A DNA stretch of 64,000 nt, taken from assembly GCF_008040165.1 (NCBI RefSeq), contig NZ_VRUR01000003.1:38721-102720 (forward strand). Reading direction: 5' to 3'. The notes under the pieces were generated by a model that was not told where the DNA came from, did no database searches, and saw only the letters and a list, made by a program, of their open reading frames with translations. Shown here piece by piece: positions 26,007 to 35,849 of the stretch. Position 1 is the first letter of the stretch, and every line of letters starts with the position of its first letter. A program made the position numbers and the translations under genes. Source of the stretch: Flagellimonas hymeniacidonis. Its GTDB lineage: Bacteria; Bacteroidota; Bacteroidia; Flavobacteriales; Flavobacteriaceae.

Positions 26007-27332
26007 ATGCTGAATATTTCAATAACCAATATAAAAGTAAAGGACATTCGTTTCCCCACGAGTAAGAATTTGGACGGATCGGATGCAATGAATCCAGACC
26101 CAGATTATTCAGCAGCTTATGTAATACTAGAAACAGATCATGTAAAAGGTCTTGAAGGTCATGGACTTACTTTTACCATAGGTAGAGGTAACGAAATCTG
26201 TGTAAGCGCCATAAAATCTATGTCCCACCTTGTTGTGGGTAAGACCTTGGAAAGTTTTACCAGTGATATGGCGGGATTCTGGAAAATGATAACTGGTGAT
26301 AGCCAATTACGTTGGTTGGGGCCAGATAAAGGAGTTATTCACCTGGCTACCGGCGCCTTGGTCAATGCCGTTTGGGATCTATATGCAAAAGTAGAAGGTA
26401 AACCACTTTGGCGGCTTTTGGCAGAAATGACAGCAGAAGAGCTGGTTTCCTGTGTTGACTTTACCTATATAACCGATGCAATTACCTCAGAAGAGGCATT
26501 ACTGCTATTAAAAAAACAGGAGGCAAATAAAAAAGAACGAATAGAATACCTCCTTCAAAATGGATATCCTGCCTACACAACTTCTGCTGGTTGGCTAGGC
26601 TATTCCGATGAAAAAATGAGGCGTTTGTGCCAAGAGGCTAAATCAGCGGGCTTTAAACATTTGAAGATGAAGGTAGGCGCAGACTTGGCAGACGATATGC
26701 GTAGAGCGGCAATTATTAGGGAAGAAATTGGTGACGATCTTAAATTGATGATGGATGCCAATCAAAAATGGGATGTTCAGGAAGCCATTCAAAATATGGC
26801 CCAATTAAAAAAATTCAACCCATGGTGGATTGAAGAACCCACTAGTCCAGATGATATTTTAGGACATGCAAAAATAGCGGAAGCTGTGGCTCCCATAAAA
26901 GTTGCGACTGGCGAACATTGCCAGAACAGGGTTATTTTTAAGCAATTGATGCAAGCAAAAGCTTTAGAGGTTTGTCAGATTGATAGCTGTAGGGTTGGTG
27001 GTGTAAATGAAATATTGGCTATCTTACTAATGGCGGCAAAATTTAAAATACCTGTTTGTCCCCATGCGGGTGGAGTTGGCCTCTGTGAATATGTTCAGCA
27101 CCTTTCCATGGTCGATTTCATCTCTATAAGCGGTACCATGGAAGACAGGATCATTGAATACGTTGATCATTTGCACGAACATTTTATTGACCCCGTTGTC
27201 ATTGAAAATGGCGCATATATGCCTCCAAGCCTTCCGGGTTATAGTATTGAAATGAAGCCCGATTCAATGGAGCAATACACCTTTCCAGAAGGAGAAGTCT
27301 GGAGAAAAATGTCAAAACCAGAACTGTTATGA
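26007..27332 (+). CDS. L-fuconate dehydratase
   Basis: Enolase-superfamily enzyme that dehydrates L-fuconate to 2-keto-3-deoxy-L-fuconate. The 441-aa protein keeps every key residue of characterised L-fuconate dehydratase with a +2 offset: K220 and K222 (KMKV), Mg ligands D250 (DANQKW), E276 (EEPTSPDD) and E303 (TGEH), and catalytic H353 (CPHAGG). The N-terminal capping domain starts ISITNIKVKDIRFPTS. It is the first gene of the catabolic operon and overlaps the GH29 gene by 4 nt. This is the most diagnostic enzyme for the non-phosphorylating fucose route. Confidence 0.95.
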   Translation: MLNISITNIKVKDIRFPTSKNLDGSDAMNPDPDYSAAYVILETDHVKGLEGHGLTFTIGRGNEICVSAIKSMSHLVVGKTLESFTSDMAGFWKMITGDSQLRWLGPDKGVIHLATGALVNAVWDLYAKVEGKPLWRLLAEMTAEELVSCVDFTYITDAITSEEALLLLKKQEANKKERIEYLLQNGYPAYTTSAGWLGYSDEKMRRLCQEAKSAGFKHLKMKVGADLADDMRRAAIIREEIGDDLKLMMDANQKWDVQEAIQNMAQLKKFNPWWIEEPTSPDDILGHAKIAEAVAPIKVATGEHCQNRVIFKQLMQAKALEVCQIDSCRVGGVNEILAILLMAAKFKIPVCPHAGGVGLCEYVQHLSMVDFISISGTMEDRIIEYVDHLHEHFIDPVVIENGAYMPPSLPGYSIEMKPDSMEQYTFPEGEVWRKMSKPELL

Positions 27333-28672
27333 AAACTCACCTTAAGTTTCTTGTCATTTTGTTACTTTCCGGTACTATGACCTTTGGTCAAGGACAGGAA
27401 AATTATACTCCATCGCAATCAAATTTAGAAGCCAGGCAATGGTTTCAGAATGCTAAGTTTGGTATGTTTATTCACTGGGGGGTTTATAGCATATTGGGTG
27501 ATGGTGAATGGGTTATGCAAACCCAAAAGATTCCTATAAAGGCCTATGAGAAACTGCCCACATTCTTTAACCCTATTGAATATGATGCTAAAGAATGGGT
27601 GAAAATGGCAAAAGATGCCGGAATGAAATACATTACCATTACAAGTAGGCACCATGACGGCTTTTCAATGTTTGATACCAAGGCTACTGACTATGACATT
27701 GTGGATGGAACACCTTATGGAAAAGATGTATTGAAAGATTTGGCTGATGCATGCAGGGCTGAGGGTATAAAACTATTTTTTTACTATTCACTGTTAGATT
27801 GGCGCGATGACAATTACTTTCCAAGGGGAAGAACGGGTGCTGAAATACCCGGAAGGTCAGAAACTGGGGAATGGGATAAGTACATAGCTTTTATGAAAGT
27901 TCAACTTACAGAGTTGTTGACCAATTATGGTGAAATAGCAGGCATTTGGTTTGATGGACACTGGGACCAGAAAGACTGGGATGGAAAAAAATTCGGCAAA
28001 TTAAATGTTGATTGGCATTATGATGAAATCTATAAATTGATTCATGACCTACAACCGCAATGTTTGATTGGTAATAATCATCACTTAGCACCAATCGAAG
28101 GCGAGGATTTTCAAATGTTTGAAAAGGATTTGCCAGGAAAAAACACCACAGGCTGGGGCACTGATGCTTCCGATGTAGGAAATCTACCTTTCGAAGTTTG
28201 TGAAACCATCAACGGTTCATGGGGTTTTAATCTGCAGGACAGAAAGCATAAATCAAAAAAAGAGTTGGTTCAGTATGTTATCAAAGCCGCGGGACATGGA
28301 AGTAATCTTTTATTGAATGTTGGCCCAATGCCCAATGGTAAGATTCAAGAAGAACATAAGGAATCCTTAAAGGAAGTTGGAGAATGGATGCGGGTAAATG
28401 GGGAAACAATCTATGGAACCAAACAAGGGCCAATTCCTCCATCGGATAAAATGGCCTCTACCCAAAAGGGTAAGATAGTATTCCTTCATCTTTTGGATGC
28501 AAGTGAAACGGAGGTATTCCTAAAAGATTTCAATAAAAAGATAAAAGGAATAAAGTTTTATAAGGATGAAACCTCCGTAAACTATAAAAAGAATAAGAGC
28601 GGTTTATCAATCCAAATCCCTGAAGCCAGGTTGGATTCCATAGACACTATAATAGAAGTTACCCTTAAATAA
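27329..28672 (+). CDS. GH29 alpha-L-fucosidase (1)
   Basis: Secreted retaining alpha-L-fucosidase of 447 aa. A signal peptide (MKTHLKFLVILLLSGTMTFG, cleavage near the Gln) precedes the GH29 barrel: RQWFQNAKFGMFIHWGVYS, the conserved TSRHHDGFSMF, and the nucleophile D209 in GIWFDG. The general acid is not obvious from motif alone. There is no carbohydrate-binding module, only a short C-terminal beta domain. It is translationally coupled to the dehydratase (ATGA) and shares one nucleotide with the SDR gene. Linkage preference cannot be read from the sequence. Confidence 0.93.
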   Translation: MKTHLKFLVILLLSGTMTFGQGQENYTPSQSNLEARQWFQNAKFGMFIHWGVYSILGDGEWVMQTQKIPIKAYEKLPTFFNPIEYDAKEWVKMAKDAGMKYITITSRHHDGFSMFDTKATDYDIVDGTPYGKDVLKDLADACRAEGIKLFFYYSLLDWRDDNYFPRGRTGAEIPGRSETGEWDKYIAFMKVQLTELLTNYGEIAGIWFDGHWDQKDWDGKKFGKLNVDWHYDEIYKLIHDLQPQCLIGNNHHLAPIEGEDFQMFEKDLPGKNTTGWGTDASDVGNLPFEVCETINGSWGFNLQDRKHKSKKELVQYVIKAAGHGSNLLLNVGPMPNGKIQEEHKESLKEVGEWMRVNGETIYGTKQGPIPPSDKMASTQKGKIVFLHLLDASETEVFLKDFNKKIKGIKFYKDETSVNYKKNKSGLSIQIPEARLDSIDTIIEVTLK

Positions 28673-29451
28673 TGGCATCTTATAATTATAAAGACAAAAC
28701 GGTAATAATCACTGGTGGAGGTAGTGGCATTGGAGAGTCCTTGTCCAAGAAGTTTGCTTCTTCGGGAGCTAACGTCCATATTTTGGATTTTCAATTGGAG
28801 AAAACCCAAGAGGTGGTCGATGAAATTCTTGAAAAGGGAGGTGAGGCACAAGCATATGAATGTGATGTCGCCAATCAAAGCCAAGTAAAGGAAACTGTTC
28901 AGGGTATCGCAGCTAAAAATTCCATTGATATATTGATCAACAATGCCGGGATTGCGCATGTGGGCAATATTGAAGGCACTTCAGAAAATGATATGGATAA
29001 ACTATACCGGGTAAACATTAAGGGAGTCTATAACTGCATCTATGCATGTATTCCAAAAATGAAAAAACAGGGAACGGGGATTATTCTTAATATGGCGTCC
29101 ATAGCTTCCACGGTTGGTATTTCAGATAGGTTTGCCTACTCCATGACTAAAGGAGCAGTATTGACAATGACATACTCCATTGCAATGGATTATATAGGTC
29201 ACGGTATTCGCTGCAATAGTATTTCACCTGCTAGGGTACATACTCCTTTTGTAGATAATTTTATAGCTAAAAATTATCCAGGAGAAGAAAAAAAAATGTT
29301 TGAAAAACTTTCAAAGACACAACCTATTGGTCGAATGGCCAAACCTGATGAGGTAGCCTCTTTAGCGCTTTATCTGTGTTCTGAAGAAGCATCCTTTATC
29401 ACTGGGACAGATTTCCCAATTGATGGAGGTTTTATAAAACTAAACGGTTAA
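28672..29451 (+). CDS. SDR oxidoreductase, probable 2-keto-3-deoxy-L-fuconate dehydrogenase
   Basis: A 259-aa classical short-chain dehydrogenase. Cofactor loop TGGGSGIGES, NNAG motif in LINNAGIAH, catalytic Ser in NMASIAS, and YxxxK in RFAYSMTKGAV. The acidic residue after beta-2 (HILDFQ) indicates NAD(H). The segment SPARVHTPFVDNFIAKNYPG resembles the SDR group that oxidises 2-keto-3-deoxy-L-fuconate at C4 to the 2,4-diketo compound. Being directly next to the FAH-family hydrolase supports that role over L-fucose dehydrogenase, which is assigned to the other SDR in the operon. Confidence 0.82.
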   Translation: MASYNYKDKTVIITGGGSGIGESLSKKFASSGANVHILDFQLEKTQEVVDEILEKGGEAQAYECDVANQSQVKETVQGIAAKNSIDILINNAGIAHVGNIEGTSENDMDKLYRVNIKGVYNCIYACIPKMKKQGTGIILNMASIASTVGISDRFAYSMTKGAVLTMTYSIAMDYIGHGIRCNSISPARVHTPFVDNFIAKNYPGEEKKMFEKLSKTQPIGRMAKPDEVASLALYLCSEEASFITGTDFPIDGGFIKLNG

Positions 29452-29469
29452 GAATAAAATAATACCTAT

Positions 29470-30324
29470 ATGAAACTCATACGATTTGGTGCTAAGGACA
29501 ATGAAAAACCGGGTGTTGAGCTTAATGATAAAACCAGACTGGATGTAAGCGGTTTTGTTAATGAGTATGACGAAGATTTTTTTGGAGGAGATGGCCTAGC
29601 ACAACTTGAAGCTTGGCTGGGTAAAAATGGACATGAATGCCCTATTGTAAAAGAGGATGTAAGACTAGGCCCACCTATAAAAAGACCATCCAAAATTGTT
29701 TGTGTCGGACTTAACTACGCGCAACATGCAGCCGAAAGTGGTATGGATGTACCTAAAGAACCCGTTTTATTTTTCAAGGCCTCTTCTGCTATTGCTGGGC
29801 CAAATGATGATGTGATCATTCCAAAAGGAAGTCAAAAAACCGATTGGGAAGTGGAGCTGGCCTTTGTTATTGGTAAGAAAGCATCTTATGTGGATGAAGA
29901 AAATGCGATGGCCCATATAGCTGGTTACGTATTGCACAACGATTATAGTGAGCGGGAATACCAATTGGAGCGCGAAGGACAGTGGGTAAAAGGAAAGAGC
30001 TGTGATACATTTGCTCCCCTCGGTCCATATTTGGTCACAAAAGATGAAATAGAAGATCCCCATAACCTTGATCTATGGTTAAAATTGAATGGTGAGACCA
30101 TGCAAGACAGCAATACCTCTGATTTTGTATTTAATATTCCAGAACTGGTGAGCTATATCAGCCAGTTTATGACGCTATTGCCAGGCGATATTGTATCCAC
30201 CGGCACCCCTTTTGGTGTAGGATTGGGGTTGAACCCTCCTAAATATCTTAACCCAGGGGATGTAGTGGAACTGGGAATAGACGGGCTAGGAACCTCAAAA
30301 CAACATGTAATAGCATTTGAATGA
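29470..30324 (+). CDS. FAH-family hydrolase, probable 2,4-diketo-3-deoxy-L-fuconate hydrolase
   Basis: A 284-aa fumarylacetoacetate-hydrolase-family enzyme. After an N-terminal region (MKLIRFGAKDNEKPGVEL) comes the catalytic domain: KIVCVGLNYAQHAAE, then the metal-binding acidic pair in DWEVELAFVIGK, HNDYSERE, the GKSCDTFAPLGP loop and DIVSTGTPFGVG. In the pathway it cleaves 2,4-diketo-3-deoxy-L-fuconate to pyruvate and L-lactate, the final C-C cleavage. It lies 18 nt after the SDR that would make its substrate and 1 nt before the lactonase. Confidence 0.88.
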   Translation: MKLIRFGAKDNEKPGVELNDKTRLDVSGFVNEYDEDFFGGDGLAQLEAWLGKNGHECPIVKEDVRLGPPIKRPSKIVCVGLNYAQHAAESGMDVPKEPVLFFKASSAIAGPNDDVIIPKGSQKTDWEVELAFVIGKKASYVDEENAMAHIAGYVLHNDYSEREYQLEREGQWVKGKSCDTFAPLGPYLVTKDEIEDPHNLDLWLKLNGETMQDSNTSDFVFNIPELVSYISQFMTLLPGDIVSTGTPFGVGLGLNPPKYLNPGDVVELGIDGLGTSKQHVIAFE

Positions 30325-30325
30325 T

Positions 30326-31153
30326 ATGAGAGTTGATAGCCACCAGCACTTTTGGAATTATGATCCGGTTACCCATGCTTGGATCAATTCGCAAATGGAG
30401 GTTATCAAAAAAGACTTTTTACCTTCAAATCTGGCTCCAATACTTAAACATGCCCAGATGGATGGCTGTGTAGCGGTCCAAGCCGACCAATCTGAAAAAG
30501 AAACCGACTTCCTGCTACAATGTGCAAAAGAAAATCCTTTTGTTTTAGGCGTGGTTGGTTGGATGGATTTATGCTCCCAAGATATCGAGCAGAAACTCGA
30601 CAGCTATTCAAAATACCCTAAATTAAAAGGGTTGCGACATATTGTGCAGGATGAGGCCGATGACCATTTCATGCTTAAGCCAAATTTCTTGCGGGGAATA
30701 TCTAAACTTGAGACTTATGGATTCACCTATGACATTTTAATATATCCAAAACAACTGCCCGCTGCAGTTGAATTGGTCAAAATGTTTCCCAAACAACGTT
30801 TTGTACTTGATCACATTGCAAAACCTGTTATCAATGGAAATATTGATAGCAAGTGGGAGCATCGCATCCAGCAACTTGGTTCCTTTAAGAATGTCTATTG
30901 CAAAGCATCGGGTATGGTAACCGAGACTAGCCAGAATGCCTTTGACAATGAGGATTTTCATCCATATCTCGATGTCGTCTTCAAATCCTTCGCTACAAAT
31001 AGAATCATGTTTGGGTCCGATTGGCCCGTTTGTTTGCTTTCTGCTTCATACCCAAGGGTATTGTCCATTCTCGATGCCTATTTAAAACAATTTTCAGAAG
31101 AGGTTCAAAACCGGGTTATGGGTCTGAATGCACAAGAATTCTATAATCTATAA
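30326..31153 (+). CDS. Amidohydrolase, probable L-fucono-1,5-lactonase
   Basis: A 275-aa metal-dependent amidohydrolase (amidohydrolase_2 type). Metal-binding start VDSHQHFWNYDP, central KGLRHIVQDE, His-containing FVLDHIAKP, and C-terminal catalytic Asp in MFGSDWPVC. In sugar-acid clusters this group hydrolyses L-fuconolactone to L-fuconate. ATG 30326 is chosen: the TTG at 30317 would overlap the FAH gene and adds only three residues before the conserved VDSHQHF. It is packed 1 nt after the hydrolase and 1 nt before the GH95 gene. Confidence 0.88.
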   Translation: MRVDSHQHFWNYDPVTHAWINSQMEVIKKDFLPSNLAPILKHAQMDGCVAVQADQSEKETDFLLQCAKENPFVLGVVGWMDLCSQDIEQKLDSYSKYPKLKGLRHIVQDEADDHFMLKPNFLRGISKLETYGFTYDILIYPKQLPAAVELVKMFPKQRFVLDHIAKPVINGNIDSKWEHRIQQLGSFKNVYCKASGMVTETSQNAFDNEDFHPYLDVVFKSFATNRIMFGSDWPVCLLSASYPRVLSILDAYLKQFSEEVQNRVMGLNAQEFYNL

Positions 31154-31154
31154 C

Positions 31155-33560
31155 ATGGGAAACCTCATTCAAATAGTCAAAAAAATTAAAAACGTACGCA
31201 CTCTAATTGCCGGTTTGATTATACTCGCATGCAGCAATGCGTTAGTTCGGGCCCAAGATGCCGAAGATTCCCAAAATGTACTTTGGTATTCAGAACCCGC
31301 AAAAGAATGGATGCAAGCCTTGCCCGTTGGAAATGGTCGTTTGGGAGCCATGGTGTTTGGCGACCCTCATAACGAGAGGATTCAACTGAATGAAGATTCC
31401 ATGTGGGCCGGTGGTCCCGATTGGGAAAGCAGTAAGGGGAACAGTGCTGATCTTACTCTTTTGAGACAATTGTTGGAAGAGGGAAAAACGGAGCAAGTGG
31501 ATAGCCTTATTGTAGAAAAATTCTCAAACAAAACCATTCTACGTTCCCATCAGACCATGGGAGATTTATATATTGATTTTGAAGAGGAGAGCGACATTTC
31601 CAATTATCGGCGAGAACTTGACCTTAACAAAGCACTAGTCACCACTTCATATACACTGAACCAAGCACAATACGTTCAAAAAGTATTCGCATCACATCCA
31701 GATGATGCTTTGGTAATTGAATTGACCACAACCGCTAAAGATGGATTGAATCTTGAATTGAGATTGGATCGACCTAAAGACCACGACCAGTCTACGGTCA
31801 AAATGGTCAACCCAACCCCTAGTGAAATTAGTATGAAGGGTATGGTAACCCAAAATGGTGGAAAAAGATTCTCAAAACCATTATCGATAGACTATGGGGT
31901 GCGTTTTGAAACGCGATTGAAAGTAATAAATAATTCAGGGACGGTTCTGACCAAGGATGGCAAAATAGTACTGAAGGGAGTGAAAAAAGCACTGCTTTTT
32001 ATAGTCGCCAACACCTCTTTTTATCATGGTGAAAACTATGTGAAAAAGAATGATGAAACCCTATCGAAAATTCTGAGAAAACCCTTCGAATCGCTTTTGT
32101 CTGATCATATAGTGGATTATCAGGAACTGTATAAAAGGGTTTCTTTTGATTTGGAAGGCCATGAATTGGACAAAATACCAACTAACCAGCGATTGGAACG
32201 TATTAAAAAAGGAGAAAATGATAATGCGCTTGCAGCTACTCTTTTTCAATTTGGACGCTATCTTTTAATTGCCTGCTCACGCCCAAATACTAATCCTGCC
32301 AATCTACAGGGACTCTGGAATAATCATATTGAAGCTCCTTGGAATGCGGATTATCACTTGAACATTAACTTACAGATGAATTATTGGCCTGCAGAGGTCA
32401 CCAATCTGAGTGAATTGCACCAACCATTTTTCGATTTGATTGACCGGGTGTTGGAAAGAGGAAAAACTACAGCTAAAGCACAATACGGAATCAATCGAGG
32501 AACAATGGCCCATCATACCACCGATCTTTGGGCCACCCCTTTTATGCGGGCAGAAAGAGCCTATTGGGGCTCATGGATTCATGGGGGAGGATGGTGTGCT
32601 CAACATTATTGGAAGCATTATCAATTTACGAAGGATGCTGTTTTTCTTAAGGAACGAGCTTATCCGGTGCTTAAAGATTTGGCAGCTTTCTATTTGGATT
32701 GGTTGATATGGGATAAGAAGAGCAAAAAATGGGTGTCAGCTCCGGAAACATCTCCGGAAAATTCATATCTAGCACCCAACGGAAAATCTGCAGCGGTTTC
32801 CTATGGAAGTGCTATGGGACATCAAATAATAGGAGAGGTATTTGATAACTTTTTGGAAGCTTCAAAAATTTTGGGAATCCAAGATTCGCTTGTAATAGAA
32901 GTGAGGGGAAAAAGACGAAACTTACATCCAGGTGTGTTAATAGGAGAGGATGGACGTATTTTGGAATGGAATGAACCCTATGACGAGCCGGAAAAAGGTC
33001 ATCGGCATATGTCTCATCTATATGCACTGCATCCAGGTGATGATATTGTGGAAAGTAATCCAAAGGCATTTGCTGCTGCCCAGAGAACAATAGATTATCG
33101 TCTTGAACATGGAGGTGCGGGCACTGGTTGGAGCCGAGCTTGGATGATCAATATGAACGGCCGTTTACTGGATGGGCTCTCGGCTCAAGAAAATATTGAT
33201 AAATTCTTACAAATTTCGTTGGCAGATAATTTGTTTGATATGCACCCACCTTTCCAAATTGATGGGAATTTTGGGTATACCGCTGGAGTGGCAGAGCTGT
33301 TACTTCAATCTCACGAAGGATTTTTAAGGTTATTGCCGGCATTACCCCCAAAATGGAAGAATGGGTCGATAACTGGTCTTAAAGCAAGAGGGAATATTAC
33401 AGTCGATTTGGAATGGAAAGATGGTGAATTGACACAAGTGACACTTAAAGCGAATGAAAAAAAGGAGATTGCCATTCAATATGGTAACCAAAAAATATTG
33501 GTCAAAATACCCAAGAGTAAACAAATACAATTGAACAAAAACCTCAAATTAATTCCTTGA
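31155..33560 (+). CDS. GH95 alpha-L-fucosidase
   Basis: Inverting glycoside hydrolase family 95, 801 aa, the family of alpha-1,2-L-fucosidases (some members act on alpha-L-galactose). An N-terminal signal region (LIAGLIILACSNALVRAQ) precedes the beta-sandwich domain with YSEPAKEWMQALPVGNGRLG. The (alpha/alpha)6 barrel has LNINLQMNYWPAEVTN, whose Asn pair helps activate water, a candidate acid Glu in PETSPENSY, the GHRHMSHLYALHPGD stretch and QIDGNFGYTAGVAELL with the catalytic Asp. The start at 31155 avoids overlap with the lactonase. It would remove terminal alpha-1,2-fucose from exported or captured glycan. Confidence 0.93.
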   Translation: MGNLIQIVKKIKNVRTLIAGLIILACSNALVRAQDAEDSQNVLWYSEPAKEWMQALPVGNGRLGAMVFGDPHNERIQLNEDSMWAGGPDWESSKGNSADLTLLRQLLEEGKTEQVDSLIVEKFSNKTILRSHQTMGDLYIDFEEESDISNYRRELDLNKALVTTSYTLNQAQYVQKVFASHPDDALVIELTTTAKDGLNLELRLDRPKDHDQSTVKMVNPTPSEISMKGMVTQNGGKRFSKPLSIDYGVRFETRLKVINNSGTVLTKDGKIVLKGVKKALLFIVANTSFYHGENYVKKNDETLSKILRKPFESLLSDHIVDYQELYKRVSFDLEGHELDKIPTNQRLERIKKGENDNALAATLFQFGRYLLIACSRPNTNPANLQGLWNNHIEAPWNADYHLNINLQMNYWPAEVTNLSELHQPFFDLIDRVLERGKTTAKAQYGINRGTMAHHTTDLWATPFMRAERAYWGSWIHGGGWCAQHYWKHYQFTKDAVFLKERAYPVLKDLAAFYLDWLIWDKKSKKWVSAPETSPENSYLAPNGKSAAVSYGSAMGHQIIGEVFDNFLEASKILGIQDSLVIEVRGKRRNLHPGVLIGEDGRILEWNEPYDEPEKGHRHMSHLYALHPGDDIVESNPKAFAAAQRTIDYRLEHGGAGTGWSRAWMINMNGRLLDGLSAQENIDKFLQISLADNLFDMHPPFQIDGNFGYTAGVAELLLQSHEGFLRLLPALPPKWKNGSITGLKARGNITVDLEWKDGELTQVTLKANEKKEIAIQYGNQKILVKIPKSKQIQLNKNLKLIP

Positions 33561-33562
33561 GC

Positions 33563-34924
33563 ATGCAAAGCAGCCAAATACCTATAAGGGTTTTATTTAC
33601 GATTATCTTGTCATCATTGTTCATGGTAACTGCCTTGAAAGCTCAAGAAAGTGATACCTATAAGGTTAACCATGAAAAAATGCAATGGTTTCAAGATGCA
33701 AAACTGGGCATTTTTATCCATTGGGGGCTATATGCTGTAAATGGGATTGATGAATCTTGGTCATTTTACAATGGTTACATCTCACATGATGATTATTTGA
33801 AACAAACCAAAGAGTTCACTGCCAAAAATTATAATCCGGAAGCTTGGGCTGAACTTATCAAAAAAAGCGGGGCTAAATATTCAGTGATTACATCAAAACA
33901 TCATGATGGATTTGCGCTATGGAACTCTAAGTATGGGGATTTCAACGCGGTCAAGAGTTCAGCTGCCAAAAAAGATGTATTGGGTCCATTTGTAAAAGCC
34001 CTACGCAAAAACAACCTAAAGGTTGGGATTTATTACTCCCTTCCAGATTGGTCTTATGGAGATTATACTCACTTTTTAAGGGATTCTCTTAGATACAAGA
34101 CAAAGGAAGACCCAAAACGATGGAATACATTCTTAAAATACTACCAAGGACAATTAAAGGAAATAGCAAACCTATATGACCCTGATCTTTATTGGTTTGA
34201 TGGAGATTGGGAACATAGTTCTGAAGAATGGGAAGTGCCTAAAGTGAGAAGTATGCTCTTTGAGAAAAATCCCAATACAATTTTGAATTCCCGATTACAA
34301 GGAAGTGGGGATTATGCAACACCGGAACAGGGAATGCCAATAACAAAGCCCAAGGATAAATACTGGGAGTTGTGCATGACCATGAACAATTCATGGGGTT
34401 TTCAGAAAAACGATCATGACTATAAAACCCCAGATCAAATTATTGGAATTTTCTCCGATGTAATTTCCAATGGTGGAAATCTGCTATTGGACATAGGCCC
34501 TAAAGCCGACGGAACCATTCCAAAAGAACAGGTAAATATCCTTAGTGAGTTGGGAGACTGGACCGCTAAACACAAAGAGGCTATTTATGGATCAAGGGCG
34601 GGCATTCCCAAAGAGCACTTCTATGGACCTACAACCTTATCAAAAGATAAAAAAACATTGTACCTGTTTGTTAAGGGCAATCCCAATGGTGAAATTGTGG
34701 TTCGCGGACTTAAAAATAAGATCAATCGGATTTGGGTGGTGGGCAATGGAACAAAACTGTCCCATAAAGTAGTTGGTAAAGTGTATTGGAGCCATTACCC
34801 AGGAATCACCTATATAGATATTCCAGAACATGTTTTGGATGACCACATGACCGTACTTGCCTTATTATTGGACAAGGAGGTGGATTTATATCGTGAAGAT
34901 GGAGCTGTAATAGAAAGTAATTAA
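33563..34924 (+). CDS. GH29 alpha-L-fucosidase (2)
   Basis: Second GH29 fucosidase, 453 aa, with a signal peptide (LFTIILSSLFMVTALKAQ). GH29 landmarks: KMQWFQDAKLGIFIHWGLYA, VITSKHHDGFALW, nucleophile D213 in LYWFDGDWEH, and MNNSWGFQ. It is only distantly similar to the first GH29: the loop between HWG and the nucleophile differs and contains YNGYISHDDYLKQTKEF. A different linkage or aglycone is therefore likely. The start is ATG 33563, 2 nt after the GH95 stop; the TTG at 33557 overlaps that stop. A short beta-sandwich domain ends the protein. Confidence 0.92.
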   Translation: MQSSQIPIRVLFTIILSSLFMVTALKAQESDTYKVNHEKMQWFQDAKLGIFIHWGLYAVNGIDESWSFYNGYISHDDYLKQTKEFTAKNYNPEAWAELIKKSGAKYSVITSKHHDGFALWNSKYGDFNAVKSSAAKKDVLGPFVKALRKNNLKVGIYYSLPDWSYGDYTHFLRDSLRYKTKEDPKRWNTFLKYYQGQLKEIANLYDPDLYWFDGDWEHSSEEWEVPKVRSMLFEKNPNTILNSRLQGSGDYATPEQGMPITKPKDKYWELCMTMNNSWGFQKNDHDYKTPDQIIGIFSDVISNGGNLLLDIGPKADGTIPKEQVNILSELGDWTAKHKEAIYGSRAGIPKEHFYGPTTLSKDKKTLYLFVKGNPNGEIVVRGLKNKINRIWVVGNGTKLSHKVVGKVYWSHYPGITYIDIPEHVLDDHMTVLALLLDKEVDLYREDGAVIESN

Positions 34925-34934
34925 ATACTTAAAG

Positions 34935-35849
34935 ATGAATCTCAAAAAAGAATCACTTGTTTTTATGCTCCTTGTTTTTGGCAGCGTTTTATGTTGTATT
35001 GGTCAAGAACAGGCAAAACCTTTGGCGAATCATGTAATATTGATCGGGTCTGATGGTTTTGGGGCTTATGCCTTCAAAAAAGCTAAGGTTCCCAATTTAA
35101 GAAAGATGATGAAAAATGGATCATATACCCTTGAGGCACGATCAGTTCTGCCGTCATCCAGTGCCGTAAATTGGGCATCCATGATCATGGGGTCTGGACC
35201 TGAGCTACATGGGTATACGGAATGGGGAAGTAAAACGCCAGAATTACCTTCAAAGGTTATTGGCGACGGGAACATATACCCCACTATTTTTAGCTTGGTG
35301 CACCAACAACTACCAGAAACAAAAAAAGGAGTTTCCTACTCTTGGGGAGGTATTGGTTATCTTTTTGAAAAGAATATGGTCGACATCGATTTCAATGGGA
35401 AAACCGATGAAGAGACTATGCAAAAGGCCATTGAATTTATCTTAAAAGAAAAACCTTCACTAACCTTTATACATTTTGACCAACCAGATGGAGCAGGGCA
35501 TAATATTGGACATGATACCCCAGAGTATTATAAGGAAGTGGAAAAAATTGATGCTTTAATCGGAAAAATTTTAAGCACTCTTGAAGAAAATAACCTGATG
35601 GAGAACACTGTGATACTATTTAGTTCTGACCACGGCGGTGTTGGAAAAGGACATGGAGGTAAAACTTTGTTGGAAGTTGAAATTCCATGGATAATCTATG
35701 GCAAGAATATAAGTTCCAAAGGAAAATTGGAGAGCAGTGTTGTTACTTATGACACGGCGGCTACAATAGCGTATATACTGGGTTTAAAAACACCAGAATT
35801 TTGGAGAGGAAAACCAATCTTAGAAGCAATAAAAAATGCGGAGCATTAA
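34935..35849 (+). CDS. Alkaline-phosphatase-superfamily hydrolase (phosphodiesterase/sulfatase-like)
   Basis: Exported 304-aa member of the alkaline phosphatase superfamily (type I phosphodiesterase/nucleotide pyrophosphatase branch). Signal peptide MNLKKESLVFMLLVFGSVLC; first metal Asp in ILIGSDGFG; a Ser-rich loop PSSSAVNWASMIMG providing the nucleophile (Ser, not the Cys of sulfatases); further metal ligands in FDQPDGAGHNIGHDTPEY and SSDHGGVGKGHGG. It needs no formylglycine. It might remove a phosphate-type or other ester decoration from the glycan, but the substrate cannot be inferred. Its 3' end overlaps the sulfatase gene by 14 nt. Confidence 0.78.
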   Translation: MNLKKESLVFMLLVFGSVLCCIGQEQAKPLANHVILIGSDGFGAYAFKKAKVPNLRKMMKNGSYTLEARSVLPSSSAVNWASMIMGSGPELHGYTEWGSKTPELPSKVIGDGNIYPTIFSLVHQQLPETKKGVSYSWGGIGYLFEKNMVDIDFNGKTDEETMQKAIEFILKEKPSLTFIHFDQPDGAGHNIGHDTPEYYKEVEKIDALIGKILSTLEENNLMENTVILFSSDHGGVGKGHGGKTLLEVEIPWIIYGKNISSKGKLESSVVTYDTAATIAYILGLKTPEFWRGKPILEAIKNAEH